From: Congregibacter brevis | Lineage (GTDB): Bacteria; Pseudomonadota; Gammaproteobacteria; Pseudomonadales; Halieaceae | Assembly: GCF_045689245.1 (NCBI RefSeq) | Contig: NZ_CP136865.1 | Coordinates: forward strand, 3,782,001-3,846,000 | Direction of reading: 5' to 3' | Length of the DNA stretch: 64,000 nucleotides | Shown here: positions 52,397 to 60,981 of the stretch, piece by piece | How positions within the stretch are numbered: the stretch's first letter is position 1 | How the letters are laid out: each line of letters begins with the position of its first letter | Translations under genes and position numbers: made by a program | The notes under the pieces: model-generated | Databases searched by the model: none | What the model was told of the DNA's origin: nothing | The model's input: the letters and a program-made list of their open reading frames with translations, nothing else

Positions 52397-53494
52397 ATGC
52401 CCTCCGCTCTTGGATATTTCTTTTTTTCATTTGTACTGACCTTGGGGTTTATCTGGGCTCTAGCCTTGATCGCACCCAAAGTTGGACTTATAGATACGCC
52501 GGATTACCGGAAACACCATAAGGGGGCCATTCCTGTGGTGGGCGGCATTGCAATACTGCTGACATTCATCACGAGCACTGTGATATCTGGCGAACAAACA
52601 CAATCCGTACTTGGAGCCTCTGGAGCGACTGTTTGGGTGTTCCTCTTGGCCGCCACTTTGTTAACTATACTCGGAGCGCTAGACGACTATCGCGCAATAG
52701 GCGTCATGACCCGTACAATCTGCGAGGTTTTGATAGCGCTACTTCTAGTCGAAGGTTTGGACTTGATACCTCGCAACTTGGGCGATTTAGTCGGATCAGG
52801 CAACATACGTGTACCGGATTGGGCGGCTTATCCGTTCGCTCTAATAGCCATTTTTGGCGTTATCAATGCCTACAATATGTTGGACGGCATAGATGGACTT
52901 CTTTCATCTCTAATTCTCATTACCGTCACCGCATTTCATCTTTTCACGCAAATCGAGCCTAGTTTCGTATCCCTAACTCTTGGCGGTGCGCTTGCCGCGT
53001 TTTTAGTGTCTAACTTGGAGTTAGCTCCTTTTGTGCCAAAGACTTTTTTAGGCGACGCGGGCAGCAAGTTGCTAGGTTTCATCGTTGTATCACTGATACT
53101 GGTCGTGACGACAAAACAGATTAGCGGCGAAAAATACATCGCGCCTGTGACCGCGCTCTACCTTGTGGCGTTACCACTTTTCGACATGGTCTTCATCACT
53201 CTGAGAAGGATTTACGGCCGCAAGTCCCCATTTTCCGCGGACCGGAGTCACATACACCATCTCATGAATGACTTGGACATGAGTCAAAAGCGGTCGGTAG
53301 CCCTTATCAGTTGCGCGTACCTAACTCCGGCGTTTATTGGCTTGATGCTCGATCGAGCGGGCGCCGCCACACCTCAACAGTTTTTTATTTTTTTAGGGCT
53401 CTTCATCGGCTACTGCCTAATCATGAGCCAAGCTTGGCGAGTAGCCAAACGATATCAAGCACTCAAACTCCAAGTACAGCTGCAAACTGATTAG
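52397..53494 (+). CDS. WecA/MraY-family undecaprenyl-phosphate sugar-1-phosphate transferase
   Basis: A 365-residue polytopic protein with about 10-11 membrane segments. Family motifs are DTPDYRKHHKGAIPVVGGIAI, DDYRAIG for metal binding, AYNMLDGIDGL, FLGDAGSKLLGF and RSHIHH near the end of the catalytic loops. It should attach the first sugar phosphate, likely GlcNAc-1-P, to undecaprenyl phosphate. It would start the glycan that the WecG-like enzyme extends. It stands alone on the forward strand and converges on the ABC exporter genes. Confidence 0.92.
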   Translation: MPSALGYFFFSFVLTLGFIWALALIAPKVGLIDTPDYRKHHKGAIPVVGGIAILLTFITSTVISGEQTQSVLGASGATVWVFLLAATLLTILGALDDYRAIGVMTRTICEVLIALLLVEGLDLIPRNLGDLVGSGNIRVPDWAAYPFALIAIFGVINAYNMLDGIDGLLSSLILITVTAFHLFTQIEPSFVSLTLGGALAAFLVSNLELAPFVPKTFLGDAGSKLLGFIVVSLILVVTTKQISGEKYIAPVTALYLVALPLFDMVFITLRRIYGRKSPFSADRSHIHHLMNDLDMSQKRSVALISCAYLTPAFIGLMLDRAGAATPQQFFIFLGLFIGYCLIMSQAWRVAKRYQALKLQVQLQTD

Positions 53495-53505
53495 CGACCA
53501 TGTCG

Positions 53506-54240
53506 CTAGTTTCGATAAGCTCTCAGTGTCTCACCAACCCCGCCGTAACCCCGCAACACCCCTTCGTCAATCCAAGCAGCCACATCACACATCTCTTCGA
53601 TCTGACTCTCAGAATGAGACACAATCACAACCGTCTGCTCCCCTACGACGCGTTCTCGCATAGCTGCCGCGGCTTTTTCACGAAAACCACGATCACCCAC
53701 GCTGAGCACCTCATCAATTAGCAGAACCTCTACCTGAGTCTGCAAAGCCGTGCTAAAACCTAGACGTGCACGCATGCCTGCTGAATAGGTCCTTACCGGT
53801 TCATCAAAGGACACGCCTAGTTCAGAAAACTCACGGATAGACTCCAGACACGCATCCGCCTCCTTGGCGGTGGCTCCCTGTAAAAGGGCCGCCACCCTCG
53901 CATTGTCGCGCCCCGTAAGCTGCAGCTGAAAGCCCAGCCCTAGCGTCAGCAAGCTATAGCGAGCATCCGGCTGGCGCCGAATCTCGCCACGACTCGGTGC
54001 CAGGATTCCCGCCATCAAACGCAGCATCGTGGTCTTACCGGCACCGTTCCTACCGAGAATCCCCAGCGTTTGACCGCGATAGAGCTTCAGAGACACGCCA
54101 TCAAGCACTCTGTGCAAACCTTTCTCAAAGTTTGATCGACGCGCGTGATAAGAGTGCGACACGTCTATCATCTCGAGCATTATTTGTGCCGACGATGCAC
54201 TTCTCTCTATGCCTGCCGGGCTGCCTTCTGGATTGTTCAC
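53506..54240 (-). CDS. Polysaccharide ABC exporter ATPase (KpsT/Wzt-like)
   Basis: A 244-residue ABC ATPase. Walker A is GRNGAGKTTMLRLMAG, the signature is YSAGMRARLGFSTALQ and Walker B is VLLIDEVLSVGD. It lacks the C-terminal carbohydrate-binding domain of Wzt proteins such as those of E. coli O8/O9a, so its size matches KpsT-like capsule exporters. The permease gene overlaps its start by four bases. Confidence 0.92.
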   Translation of the reverse strand: MNNPEGSPAGIERSASSAQIMLEMIDVSHSYHARRSNFEKGLHRVLDGVSLKLYRGQTLGILGRNGAGKTTMLRLMAGILAPSRGEIRRQPDARYSLLTLGLGFQLQLTGRDNARVAALLQGATAKEADACLESIREFSELGVSFDEPVRTYSAGMRARLGFSTALQTQVEVLLIDEVLSVGDRGFREKAAAAMRERVVGEQTVVIVSHSESQIEEMCDVAAWIDEGVLRGYGGVGETLRAYRN

Positions 54241-55043
54241 GATGTAATCGCTCTTAAGGCAAGAAACTGACTAGATCGACCGTACAGAACTCGCAAGCCG
54301 GCAATACCAACAGCTGCCGCAACGCCTATTCCCGCCAGGTGCCCAAGGTGGGGGCGTTCTCCGAGCATCAATACCTGGCGATAGGCATCAACGATAAAGG
54401 CCAAGGGGTTAAGCAGCAGAACCCACTGGGCCATCTGGGGGTCAGGCAAAGCTCTTACATCCCAAAAGATGCCTGACGTAAACAGTAGGAATATCATCGA
54501 CAGAGCGATTACGACAGTGAAGTCGAAAACAAGACACACTAGAAATGCGCCTACAAGTGATGCTGCAGCGATCAATAGGTAATTGACGAACAACACGGGA
54601 CCGAGCCACAACCAATTGGTAGTTACCGGATACCCATTGAGAATCAAGAATCCAAACAGCAGCGCAAACACGGCCCCCTGACGATATAAACCTTCCTGAA
54701 TCGCCACCATCGGAAACAGTGTCTTCGGTAAATCGATATTGCCTATAAGCCCTTTACTACTGACGATCGTTCGGGATGCGTGCACCACAGATTTTGAGAA
54801 CCACACAAACGTGAGCTTCCCGCACATCAGAAAGGCAAGGAAGTTTTCCTGGCGCGTACCCAGCAAAACATCAAACACCACGTAAAACACTGCTACGTAA
54901 AGAAGCGGCTCGAGAACCCACCAAAAATAGCCGAAGTAAAGCCTCGACGCGTCCGCCTTAAGCGACATACGCGCCATTTCATCGACCAACATCCAAAATC
55001 GTCGCGTCGTCATACCCAAACTTTGTGAAAATTGAGCACGCAT
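54237..55043 (-). CDS. Polysaccharide ABC exporter permease (KpsM/Wzm-like)
   Basis: A 268-residue ABC-2 permease with about six membrane segments. The N-terminal helix region has MTTRRFWMLVDEMARMSLKADASRLYFGYFWWVLEPLLYV, and the last segments contain FTSGIFWDVRALPDP and NPLAFIVDAYRQVLM, both typical of Wzm/KpsM. It should move polysaccharide on undecaprenyl or phosphatidyl lipid across the inner membrane. It is divergent from ksgA with a 46-base gap. Confidence 0.92.
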   Translation of the reverse strand: MRAQFSQSLGMTTRRFWMLVDEMARMSLKADASRLYFGYFWWVLEPLLYVAVFYVVFDVLLGTRQENFLAFLMCGKLTFVWFSKSVVHASRTIVSSKGLIGNIDLPKTLFPMVAIQEGLYRQGAVFALLFGFLILNGYPVTTNWLWLGPVLFVNYLLIAAASLVGAFLVCLVFDFTVVIALSMIFLLFTSGIFWDVRALPDPQMAQWVLLLNPLAFIVDAYRQVLMLGERPHLGHLAGIGVAAAVGIAGLRVLYGRSSQFLALRAITS

Positions 55044-55089
55044 TCTAGCAGTGCGAACCCTTGGGCGCGCACCGCGTTAGAATGACGCC

Positions 55090-55896
55090 ATGAGCAAGCA
55101 AAGAACCCCATCCCATCAACCCCGCAAACGCTTCGGGCAAAACTTCCTCCGCGATGCCGGGATCATCGACCGCCTGGAGCGCGCCATCGCCCCAGCCCAG
55201 GCCCAACACTTGGTGGAAATTGGCCCCGGCCTTGGCGCTCTCACCGATGCGCTCCTCCAAAGCGGCTGCGAGCTCGATGCCATCGAGCTGGACCGTGATC
55301 TGGTGACGCCCTTACTGGCCGCGTTCAGTATCCACCCAAACTTCACCCTCCACAGCGCGGACGCTCTGAAGTTTGACTTTGAGAGCGTAGTTAACGGAGA
55401 TGAGCAACTCCGTGTCGTCGGCAACCTGCCCTACAACATCTCCACACCGTTGATATTTCGCCTGCTGGATCAGGCAAGCATCATCAAAGACATGCACTTC
55501 ATGCTGCAGTTAGAGGTCGTACAGCGCTTAACAGCGCAGCCTGGCAACAAGCACTGGGGCCGGCTAGGCATCATGGCCCAGTACCTGTGTCACACGGAAC
55601 TGCTTTTTGAGGTGCCACCCGAGGCCTTTGATCCGCCTCCCAAAGTACAGTCGGCGATCATTAGGCTTACCCCGCATCAGAGCCCATTGTTTCCCGACTG
55701 CAACGCGGTGCCTTTGGAAAAGGTCGTCAAAGCCGCATTTGCCCAGCGTCGGAAAACCCTGCGCAATAATCTCAAGGGCCTACTGACAAATGAAGTAATC
55801 GAAACCATTGATATCGATCCCGGTTGCCGCGCAGAAACATTGGACCTTTCGCAGTTTGTAGCGCTCGCAAAGCAGTTGGAATCCGAATCCCTCTGA
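55090..55896 (+). CDS. ksgA: 16S rRNA dimethyladenosine transferase
   Basis: A 268-residue rRNA methyltransferase. Motifs are RKRFGQNFLRDAGIIDRL, LVEIGPGLGALTDALLQSG (SAM binding), VVGNLPYNISTPLIFRLL (catalytic NLPY) and FDPPPKVQSAIIRL. It dimethylates two adenines near the 3' end of 16S rRNA. In most relatives it follows pdxA; here the polysaccharide island intervenes, so it needs its own promoter. apaG follows after 133 bases. Confidence 0.98.
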   Translation: MSKQRTPSHQPRKRFGQNFLRDAGIIDRLERAIAPAQAQHLVEIGPGLGALTDALLQSGCELDAIELDRDLVTPLLAAFSIHPNFTLHSADALKFDFESVVNGDEQLRVVGNLPYNISTPLIFRLLDQASIIKDMHFMLQLEVVQRLTAQPGNKHWGRLGIMAQYLCHTELLFEVPPEAFDPPPKVQSAIIRLTPHQSPLFPDCNAVPLEKVVKAAFAQRRKTLRNNLKGLLTNEVIETIDIDPGCRAETLDLSQFVALAKQLESESL

Positions 55897-55935
55897 TCCC
55901 ATCGGGGCGATATGCTCCCACGGCGCTTAGTCCAC

Positions 55936-55964
55936 TTGCACCTCATGGGAACAGCGCTTATAAA
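55936..55964 (+). promoter_or_regulatory. Sigma-70-like promoter before apaG
   Basis: TTGCAC (55936-55941), a 17-base spacer, then TATAAA (55959-55964). The -35 box matches at 4 of 6 and the -10 box at 5 of 6 positions. It lies in the ksgA-apaG gap, 66 bases before the apaG ATG, so apaG-apaH probably have a promoter of their own. Confidence 0.6.
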
Positions 55965-56029
55965 GTGCTCATCACGCGACGCGGTGTTTAAAAAACTCAC
56001 TGTCGAGACCTGTTAATGAGACCGTCCCC

Positions 56030-56449
56030 ATGAGTCAGATCAAGACGCTTAATCCGGCCCTCATAGGCATTGCGACGCAAACTACTTACCTGCCGACCCA
56101 TTCGCGTCCTGAAGACGATCAATACACCTTTGCCTACACCATAACCATAAGCAATGCAGGTGATGTATCCGTACAGCTGCTCTCTCGTTTCTGGCAGATC
56201 ACAGACGCCGATGGCGATGTACAGGAGGTGCGCGGTGAGGGCGTAGTGGGAGAACAGCCGATCATCCGCCCCGGAAGATACTTTCGTTACACAAGCGGCG
56301 CTACGCTGCCGACACCCGTCGGTTATATGAACGGCGAATACACCATGATCCTGCACGATGACGATCGTCCACCGGATCCAAGAGACCAGCTCGCCTTCGA
56401 GGTCAGCATTCCGGCCTTCACCCTTCACACTCCCACGTCCCTTAACTGA
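56030..56449 (+). CDS. apaG: ApaG domain protein
   Basis: A 139-residue beta-sandwich protein of the ApaG/Fbox-like family. Landmarks are YTFAYTITISNAGDVSVQLLSRFWQITDADG and YTSGATLPTPVGYMNGEYTM. E. coli ApaG (CorD) has an unclear role, associated with cobalt/magnesium tolerance and possibly pyrophosphate ligands. It sits between ksgA and apaH in the conserved order. Confidence 0.96.
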   Translation: MSQIKTLNPALIGIATQTTYLPTHSRPEDDQYTFAYTITISNAGDVSVQLLSRFWQITDADGDVQEVRGEGVVGEQPIIRPGRYFRYTSGATLPTPVGYMNGEYTMILHDDDRPPDPRDQLAFEVSIPAFTLHTPTSLN

Positions 56450-56464
56450 CGTCGGTCATCATAA

Positions 56465-57289
56465 GTGGCCACGTGGGTAGTAGGAGACATTCAAGGCTGT
56501 AAAAAGCCCTTAAAACGTCTGCTCAAAAAAGTGAATTTCAGCTGGGACCGAGACATGCTCTGGTGCACCGGCGATATAGTGAATCGTGGCCCCAAATGCC
56601 TAAAGACGCTGAGATTTTTCTACCAGCATCGCGACAATATTCGCATTGTGCTGGGCAATCATGACCTGCATCTCATGGCCATTGCCGCGGGAGCAAAAAA
56701 GCTTGGGCGTCACGATACGCTAGAGCCAATTTTGCTAGCGGAAGATCGCGAAGTGCTCATCGGCTGGTTGCATCAGCAACCACTGCTATACCAAGAGCAC
56801 GGATTCACACTGGTGCACGCGGGCATTCCGCCCCAGTGGAGTGTGGACGAAGCCGCAACCCGGGCACGAGAGGTCGAGAGCGTCCTGCAAAGCCCTAATT
56901 GCACCGAGTTTTTTGCTGCCATGTATGGCAACGAACCCGCCCTATGGTCAGATGACCTTGAGGGCATGGACCGACTTCGCGTCATCACCAACTACCTCAC
57001 CCGTATGCGTTACTGCTTTGAGGACGGCCGATTAGATCTTGAAAGTAAGGGCCCCCTTGGCAACCCCGGTGGACCGGCTGCCAAGAATGAAGCGCTTGAT
57101 GCCTGGTTCAACTACCCCAACCGAAAAGCCACCTACGACCGAATCCTCTTTGGCCACTGGGCGTCGCTTCAGGGACAAACAAGTACTCCCAACGCGATTG
57201 GCCTGGATACTGGATGCGTATGGGGTAACGCTCTGACTTTTTATTGTCTGGAAACCGGCGAACGCGTTTCTGAGCCCTGCCCCTGCTAA
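56465..57289 (+). CDS. apaH: Bis(5'-nucleosyl)-tetraphosphatase, symmetrical
   Basis: A 274-residue metallophosphatase of the calcineurin-like fold. Motifs are VVGDIQGCKKPLKRLL, CTGDIVNRGPKCLKTL, VLGNHDLHLMAIAAG and LVHAGIPPQW. It splits Ap4A and related dinucleotides into two ADP. It also decaps Np4-capped RNA in E. coli. Translation starts at a GTG 15 bases after apaG. Confidence 0.97.
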   Translation: MATWVVGDIQGCKKPLKRLLKKVNFSWDRDMLWCTGDIVNRGPKCLKTLRFFYQHRDNIRIVLGNHDLHLMAIAAGAKKLGRHDTLEPILLAEDREVLIGWLHQQPLLYQEHGFTLVHAGIPPQWSVDEAATRAREVESVLQSPNCTEFFAAMYGNEPALWSDDLEGMDRLRVITNYLTRMRYCFEDGRLDLESKGPLGNPGGPAAKNEALDAWFNYPNRKATYDRILFGHWASLQGQTSTPNAIGLDTGCVWGNALTFYCLETGERVSEPCPC

Positions 57290-57298
57290 AATCCCTCC

Positions 57299-58597
57299 AT
57301 GAAAACCTACCTGGTCGGCGGTGCCGTTCGCGATGAACTCCTCGGATATCCTGTTAAAGAGCGGGACTGGGTGGTGGTTGGGGCCATGCCAAAAGAGTTG
57401 CTGGACTTGGGCTACACCCAGGTTGGCAAAGACTTCCCGGTATTCCTTCACCCTGAAAGCAAAGAAGAGTTCGCCCTTGCCCGCACCGAACGCAAAAAAG
57501 GCCATGGCTACACTGGCTTTGAGACCCATTACGATCCTGATGTCACCCTCGAAGAAGATCTTCTTCGCCGGGACCTCACCGTCAACGCCATCGCTCGCGA
57601 TGATGATGGATCGCTGATAGACCCCTTCGGCGGCTCCAAAGACCTAAACGACCGAGTTCTCCGACATGTGTCGCACGCCTTCACGGAGGACCCCCTCCGG
57701 GTACTTCGCGTCGCTCGCTTTGCTGCTCGCTATGCGCACCTGGGTTTTACGGTTGCCCGCGAGACGATAACCCTCATGAGCGAAATCGTCGCAGCAGGTG
57801 AACTCGAATACCTGCCCGCGGAACGCATTTGGGTGGAGACTGAGCGCGCGCTTCGCGAACGCGATCCGCAGGTATTCGTCGAGGTGCTCAGGCAGTGTGG
57901 CGCTCTCAAAGCGCTTTTACCCGAAGTCGATGCCTTGTTCGGGGTTCCCCAAAAAGCCGCCTATCATCCTGAGATTGATACAGGTATCCACGTTCTCATG
58001 GTGCTCAAACAGGCCGCGCTACTCTCTCGCGAGCGCCGATCGAATAAGAATGTAGAGCAAACGGAGTCCGGCAATAGCCAGGTCGTGTTCGCGGCGCTAA
58101 CCCACGATTTGGGTAAGGGCATAACGCCGGATGACGTGCTGCCCAGCCACAGAGGTCACGAGCGCGCTGGCCTGCCGCTGGTTGAGGATGTCTGCGCGCG
58201 CTTTAAAGTACCCAATGCTCACCGGCAACTGGCGCTCACGGTTTGCGAGTACCACCTGCATATGCACCGAGCTCGGGAGCTTCGCGGAGAAACCTTACTC
58301 AAACTTCTGGAAGCTACCGGTGCGCTACGACAGCCAGAGCGTTTTGAAAACTACCTTTTGGCCTGTGAGGCGGACTCGCGCGGGAGAGAAGGTCATGAAG
58401 ACAGAGACTATCCCCAGGCGGGCTATCTACGAAAAGCTCGGGACATCGCGAACGCGGTCACCGTTGCCGGCTTACAAACGGCAGATTCCCAAAACGCTAA
58501 GCTTGAAGGGAGAGCGATTGGCGAGGCACTCCGTCAGGAACGCATAAAGAGACTTAACCAGCTGCGAGACGACTACACCTCCAGTGCCACCGCTTGA
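57299..58597 (+). CDS. cca: Multifunctional CCA-adding tRNA nucleotidyltransferase
   Basis: A 432-residue protein of the gammaproteobacterial long form. The nucleotidyltransferase domain begins YLVGGAVRDELLGYPVKERDWVVVG, then RDLTVNAIARDDDG and DPLRVLRVARFAARYAHLG. An HD phosphohydrolase domain (about 225-330) has HVLMVLKQAALL, FAALTHDLGKG and HRGHERAG. It builds and repairs the 3' CCA end of tRNA. It follows apaH by 9 bases and converges on folK with a 25-base overlap of coding ends. Confidence 0.97.
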   Translation: MKTYLVGGAVRDELLGYPVKERDWVVVGAMPKELLDLGYTQVGKDFPVFLHPESKEEFALARTERKKGHGYTGFETHYDPDVTLEEDLLRRDLTVNAIARDDDGSLIDPFGGSKDLNDRVLRHVSHAFTEDPLRVLRVARFAARYAHLGFTVARETITLMSEIVAAGELEYLPAERIWVETERALRERDPQVFVEVLRQCGALKALLPEVDALFGVPQKAAYHPEIDTGIHVLMVLKQAALLSRERRSNKNVEQTESGNSQVVFAALTHDLGKGITPDDVLPSHRGHERAGLPLVEDVCARFKVPNAHRQLALTVCEYHLHMHRARELRGETLLKLLEATGALRQPERFENYLLACEADSRGREGHEDRDYPQAGYLRKARDIANAVTVAGLQTADSQNAKLEGRAIGEALRQERIKRLNQLRDDYTSSATA

Positions 58598-59061
58598 AGT
58601 GGCTGCGCCGCCGCATCATACGCATTCCAAAGGTCGCTATAAGTCCGGCCGTTAACCGGATGACGATCATCAGGCGCTAGCTCTGCCAGGGGGCGCAGCA
58701 CAAAGGCGTTTTCAAGGATTTCTCCTCGCGGTAGCACCACTCCGTCGACCACTCCGCTCAGCTCGCCATAAATCAATATATCGATATCCAAAGATCTTGG
58801 ACTGTTTCGAGAAGCATTTTGAGGTCGCCCATGAGCATATTCAATGGTTCGCAGAGCGACCTGGAGCTCTCCCACGCTGAGCGACGTGCTCGCCTCAACC
58901 ACCAAATTCCAAAACGGCGCCCCGTTAAACCCAATGGCCGCACCTTCGTAAACAGGCGACAAACGCAGCGGCCCCAAAAGAGACTCCAGCTCCGCTAAAC
59001 CGAGGGGCAAATAACGCTGCGGCTCAATATTGCTGCCAAGACCCAAAAACAACTGTGTCAT
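58573..59061 (-). CDS. folK: 2-amino-4-hydroxy-6-hydroxymethyldihydropteridine pyrophosphokinase
   Basis: A 162-residue HPPK. Motifs are FLGLGSNIEPQRYLPLGLAEL, VVEASTSLSVGELQVALRTIE and RSLDIDILIYGEL with the two metal-binding Asp, then LPRGEILENAFVLRPLAELAPD. It transfers pyrophosphate from ATP to the pterin in folate synthesis. Its start overlaps the folB stop by four bases. Its end overlaps the convergent cca end. Confidence 0.97.
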   Translation of the reverse strand: MTQLFLGLGSNIEPQRYLPLGLAELESLLGPLRLSPVYEGAAIGFNGAPFWNLVVEASTSLSVGELQVALRTIEYAHGRPQNASRNSPRSLDIDILIYGELSGVVDGVVLPRGEILENAFVLRPLAELAPDDRHPVNGRTYSDLWNAYDAAAQPLQAVALEV

Positions 59062-59420
59062 GCAGGCCTCGATCCCCGCTCGATTAGCACACCGACATCG
59101 ACAGCCTCAGTAACAGCACCCGGCTTACACACACGTAAGCGTAACCAGGGCACCGAAAATTCCCGCATGACGAGTTCAGCCAATGCCGTCGCCATTTTTT
59201 CGATGAGTTCAAAGCTGCTCTCTGCGGCGAACTCCCGAAGACGAGTGGCGACGGCCGAGTAGTCCAAGGCGTCGGCGACTTGATCACTAGCGCCCGCTGG
59301 TGCGATATCCCAGGCCATTTCCAAATCCACTAACAGTTCCTGGCGGACCTCACGCTCCCAGCCATACACACCGATAGTCGTCGGGAGTTTCAGGCCGCGA
59401 ATGAACACAATGTCGCTCAC
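59058..59420 (-). CDS. folB: Dihydroneopterin aldolase
   Basis: A 120-residue FolB. Motifs are IVFIRGLKLPTTIGVYGWEREVRQELLVDLEM at the N-terminus, VADALDYSAVATRLREFA and SFELIEKMATALAELVMREF with the catalytic Lys. The enzyme makes the pterin aldehyde used one step before FolK; co-location with folK fits. It overlaps tsaD and folK by four bases each. Confidence 0.97.
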   Translation of the reverse strand: MSDIVFIRGLKLPTTIGVYGWEREVRQELLVDLEMAWDIAPAGASDQVADALDYSAVATRLREFAAESSFELIEKMATALAELVMREFSVPWLRLRVCKPGAVTEAVDVGVLIERGSRPA

Positions 59421-60475
59421 AGCTGATCGACCGCGGACACCGAAAGGGAAGCTATCGGTGGCAACTCTGTCATTGGCCAGCGCGGCCGAACCTGAACTTC
59501 CGCCCCATCGACCTGTCCGGCCGCCAAGCGCTGCGCGCCGGCATACGCAATCATCGCGCCGTTATCCGTACAAAACTGTGGCGCTGGGTAAAACACCTCA
59601 GCACCTCGCTTCGCTAATATAGATGCGAGCTGCTGACGAAGATTTCGGTTAGCGCTCACCCCTCCCGCCATGACCAGGCGACTCAAACCTTCTTGCTCCA
59701 GTGCTCGGCGACACTTAATGACCAAGGTCGACACTACGGCCTCTTCAAAAGCACGAGCTATGTCTGCTTTGTCCTGATCGCTCAGAGGTCCCTGCTCTTC
59801 CAACTCCCTAACGGTCGTCAAGGTATGGGTTTTCAGGCCACTGAAAGAAAAATCCAAACCCGGGTGCTTGATCATCGGCCGCGGAAAAGTAAATCGATCG
59901 GTGCTGCCGTCTTCGGCAATTCGAGCGATCTGCGGCCCTCCGGGATACGGCAAACCGAGCATCTTCGCTGCTTTATCAAAAGCCTCACCCGCCGCGTCAT
60001 CCAGTGATTCGCCCAACAAACGGTATTCACCAATCCCATCCACCCGAACGAGCTGGGTATGACCGCCCGATACTAAGAGCGCCACAAACGGAAATTCCGG
60101 ACGCTCCTCTTCCAACATGGGCGCCAGCAGGTGCCCTTCCATGTGGTGCACGCCCAGTGCCGGAACCCCCCAGCCCAGGGCCAAAGAACGAGCCATAGTC
60201 GCACCCACCATGAGAGCGCCTACCAGACCGGGGCCGGCGGTATACGCCACCGCGTCGACATCAGAGCTCCGAAAGCTTGCTTGATTAAGCACCTCCTGCA
60301 CCAGCGGCAGGGTTTTGCGCACGTGGTCTCGTGACGCGAGTTCGGGTACGACGCCACCGTATTCGCGATGAACCTCTATTTGGCTGTACAGCGTATGCGC
60401 AAGGAGGCCGCGCTCCGTGCTATACAGCGCCACGCCGGTCTCATCGCAAGAGGTTTCGATACCGAGAACATTCAT
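59417..60475 (-). CDS. tsaD: tRNA N6-adenosine threonylcarbamoyltransferase
   Basis: A 352-residue Kae1/YgjD protein. Motifs are VLGIETSCDETGVALY at the N-terminus, HHMEGHLLAPML with the metal-binding His pair, VSGGHTQLVRV, PGLDFSFSGLKT and FCTDNGAMIAYAG. With TsaB, TsaC and TsaE it makes t6A in tRNAs reading ANN codons. It is divergent from rpsU, a highly conserved arrangement. The plsY gene that often lies between tsaD and folB is absent. Confidence 0.98.
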   Translation of the reverse strand: MNVLGIETSCDETGVALYSTERGLLAHTLYSQIEVHREYGGVVPELASRDHVRKTLPLVQEVLNQASFRSSDVDAVAYTAGPGLVGALMVGATMARSLALGWGVPALGVHHMEGHLLAPMLEEERPEFPFVALLVSGGHTQLVRVDGIGEYRLLGESLDDAAGEAFDKAAKMLGLPYPGGPQIARIAEDGSTDRFTFPRPMIKHPGLDFSFSGLKTHTLTTVRELEEQGPLSDQDKADIARAFEEAVVSTLVIKCRRALEQEGLSRLVMAGGVSANRNLRQQLASILAKRGAEVFYPAPQFCTDNGAMIAYAGAQRLAAGQVDGAEVQVRPRWPMTELPPIASLSVSAVDQL

Positions 60476-60613
60476 GATTAGGTCCTATTTCACGCCAAAA
60501 CCTCTGGGTTATGGCGCGGGAGGCGCAAGTCTAATGAATCCCGGCAGCCTGTGACAGGCCAGACGGCTCCAAAGAGCCTCTAGTTGTGGCAAAAAAAACC
60601 GCAATACTGACCT

Positions 60614-60642
60614 TTGCAAATCCCTTTAGCTGCGTATAGAAT
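60614..60642 (+). promoter_or_regulatory. Sigma-70-like promoter of the rpsU-dnaG-rpoD operon
   Basis: TTGCAA (60614-60619), a 17-base spacer, then TAGAAT (60637-60642). The -35 box matches the consensus at 4 of 6 and the -10 box at 5 of 6 positions. Transcription would start near 60649, leaving a leader of about 60 bases before rpsU. Confidence 0.7.
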
Positions 60643-60708
60643 GCGCGCCCTCGCGCTGGTGGGCGATGTGTTTTCGTTCCCGGCAGGTATAGATAGGACA
60701 GAATTTAG

Positions 60709-60924
60709 ATGCCCCACATCAAGGTAAAAGAAAACGAGCCATTTGACGTCGCTCTGCGCCGTTTTAAGCGCTCTTGCGAGAAAGCTGGCGTACTTTCAGA
60801 AGTTCGTCGTCGTGAGCATTACGAGAAGCCAACAACTGTACGTAAGCGTGCAGCAGCTGCTGCCGTAAAGCGTCACCTAAAGAAGATGTCTCGCGAGAAC
60901 CGTAAGCGGGTACGCCTGTACTAG
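60709..60924 (+). CDS. rpsU: 30S ribosomal protein S21
   Basis: A 71-residue, very basic protein. It begins PHIKVKENEPFDVALRRFKR and has the family segment CEKAGVLSEVRRREHYEKPT, ending RENRKRVRLY. S21 is needed for translation initiation on natural mRNAs. It heads the conserved macromolecular synthesis operon rpsU-(yqeY)-dnaG-rpoD. A strong promoter lies upstream. Confidence 0.99.
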   Translation: MPHIKVKENEPFDVALRRFKRSCEKAGVLSEVRRREHYEKPTTVRKRAAAAAVKRHLKKMSRENRKRVRLY

Positions 60925-60981
60925 TATTTCCCCGAACTACGACCCCGCTGAGGCATCCGGTCTCAGCAAAGCGCAGGCATT

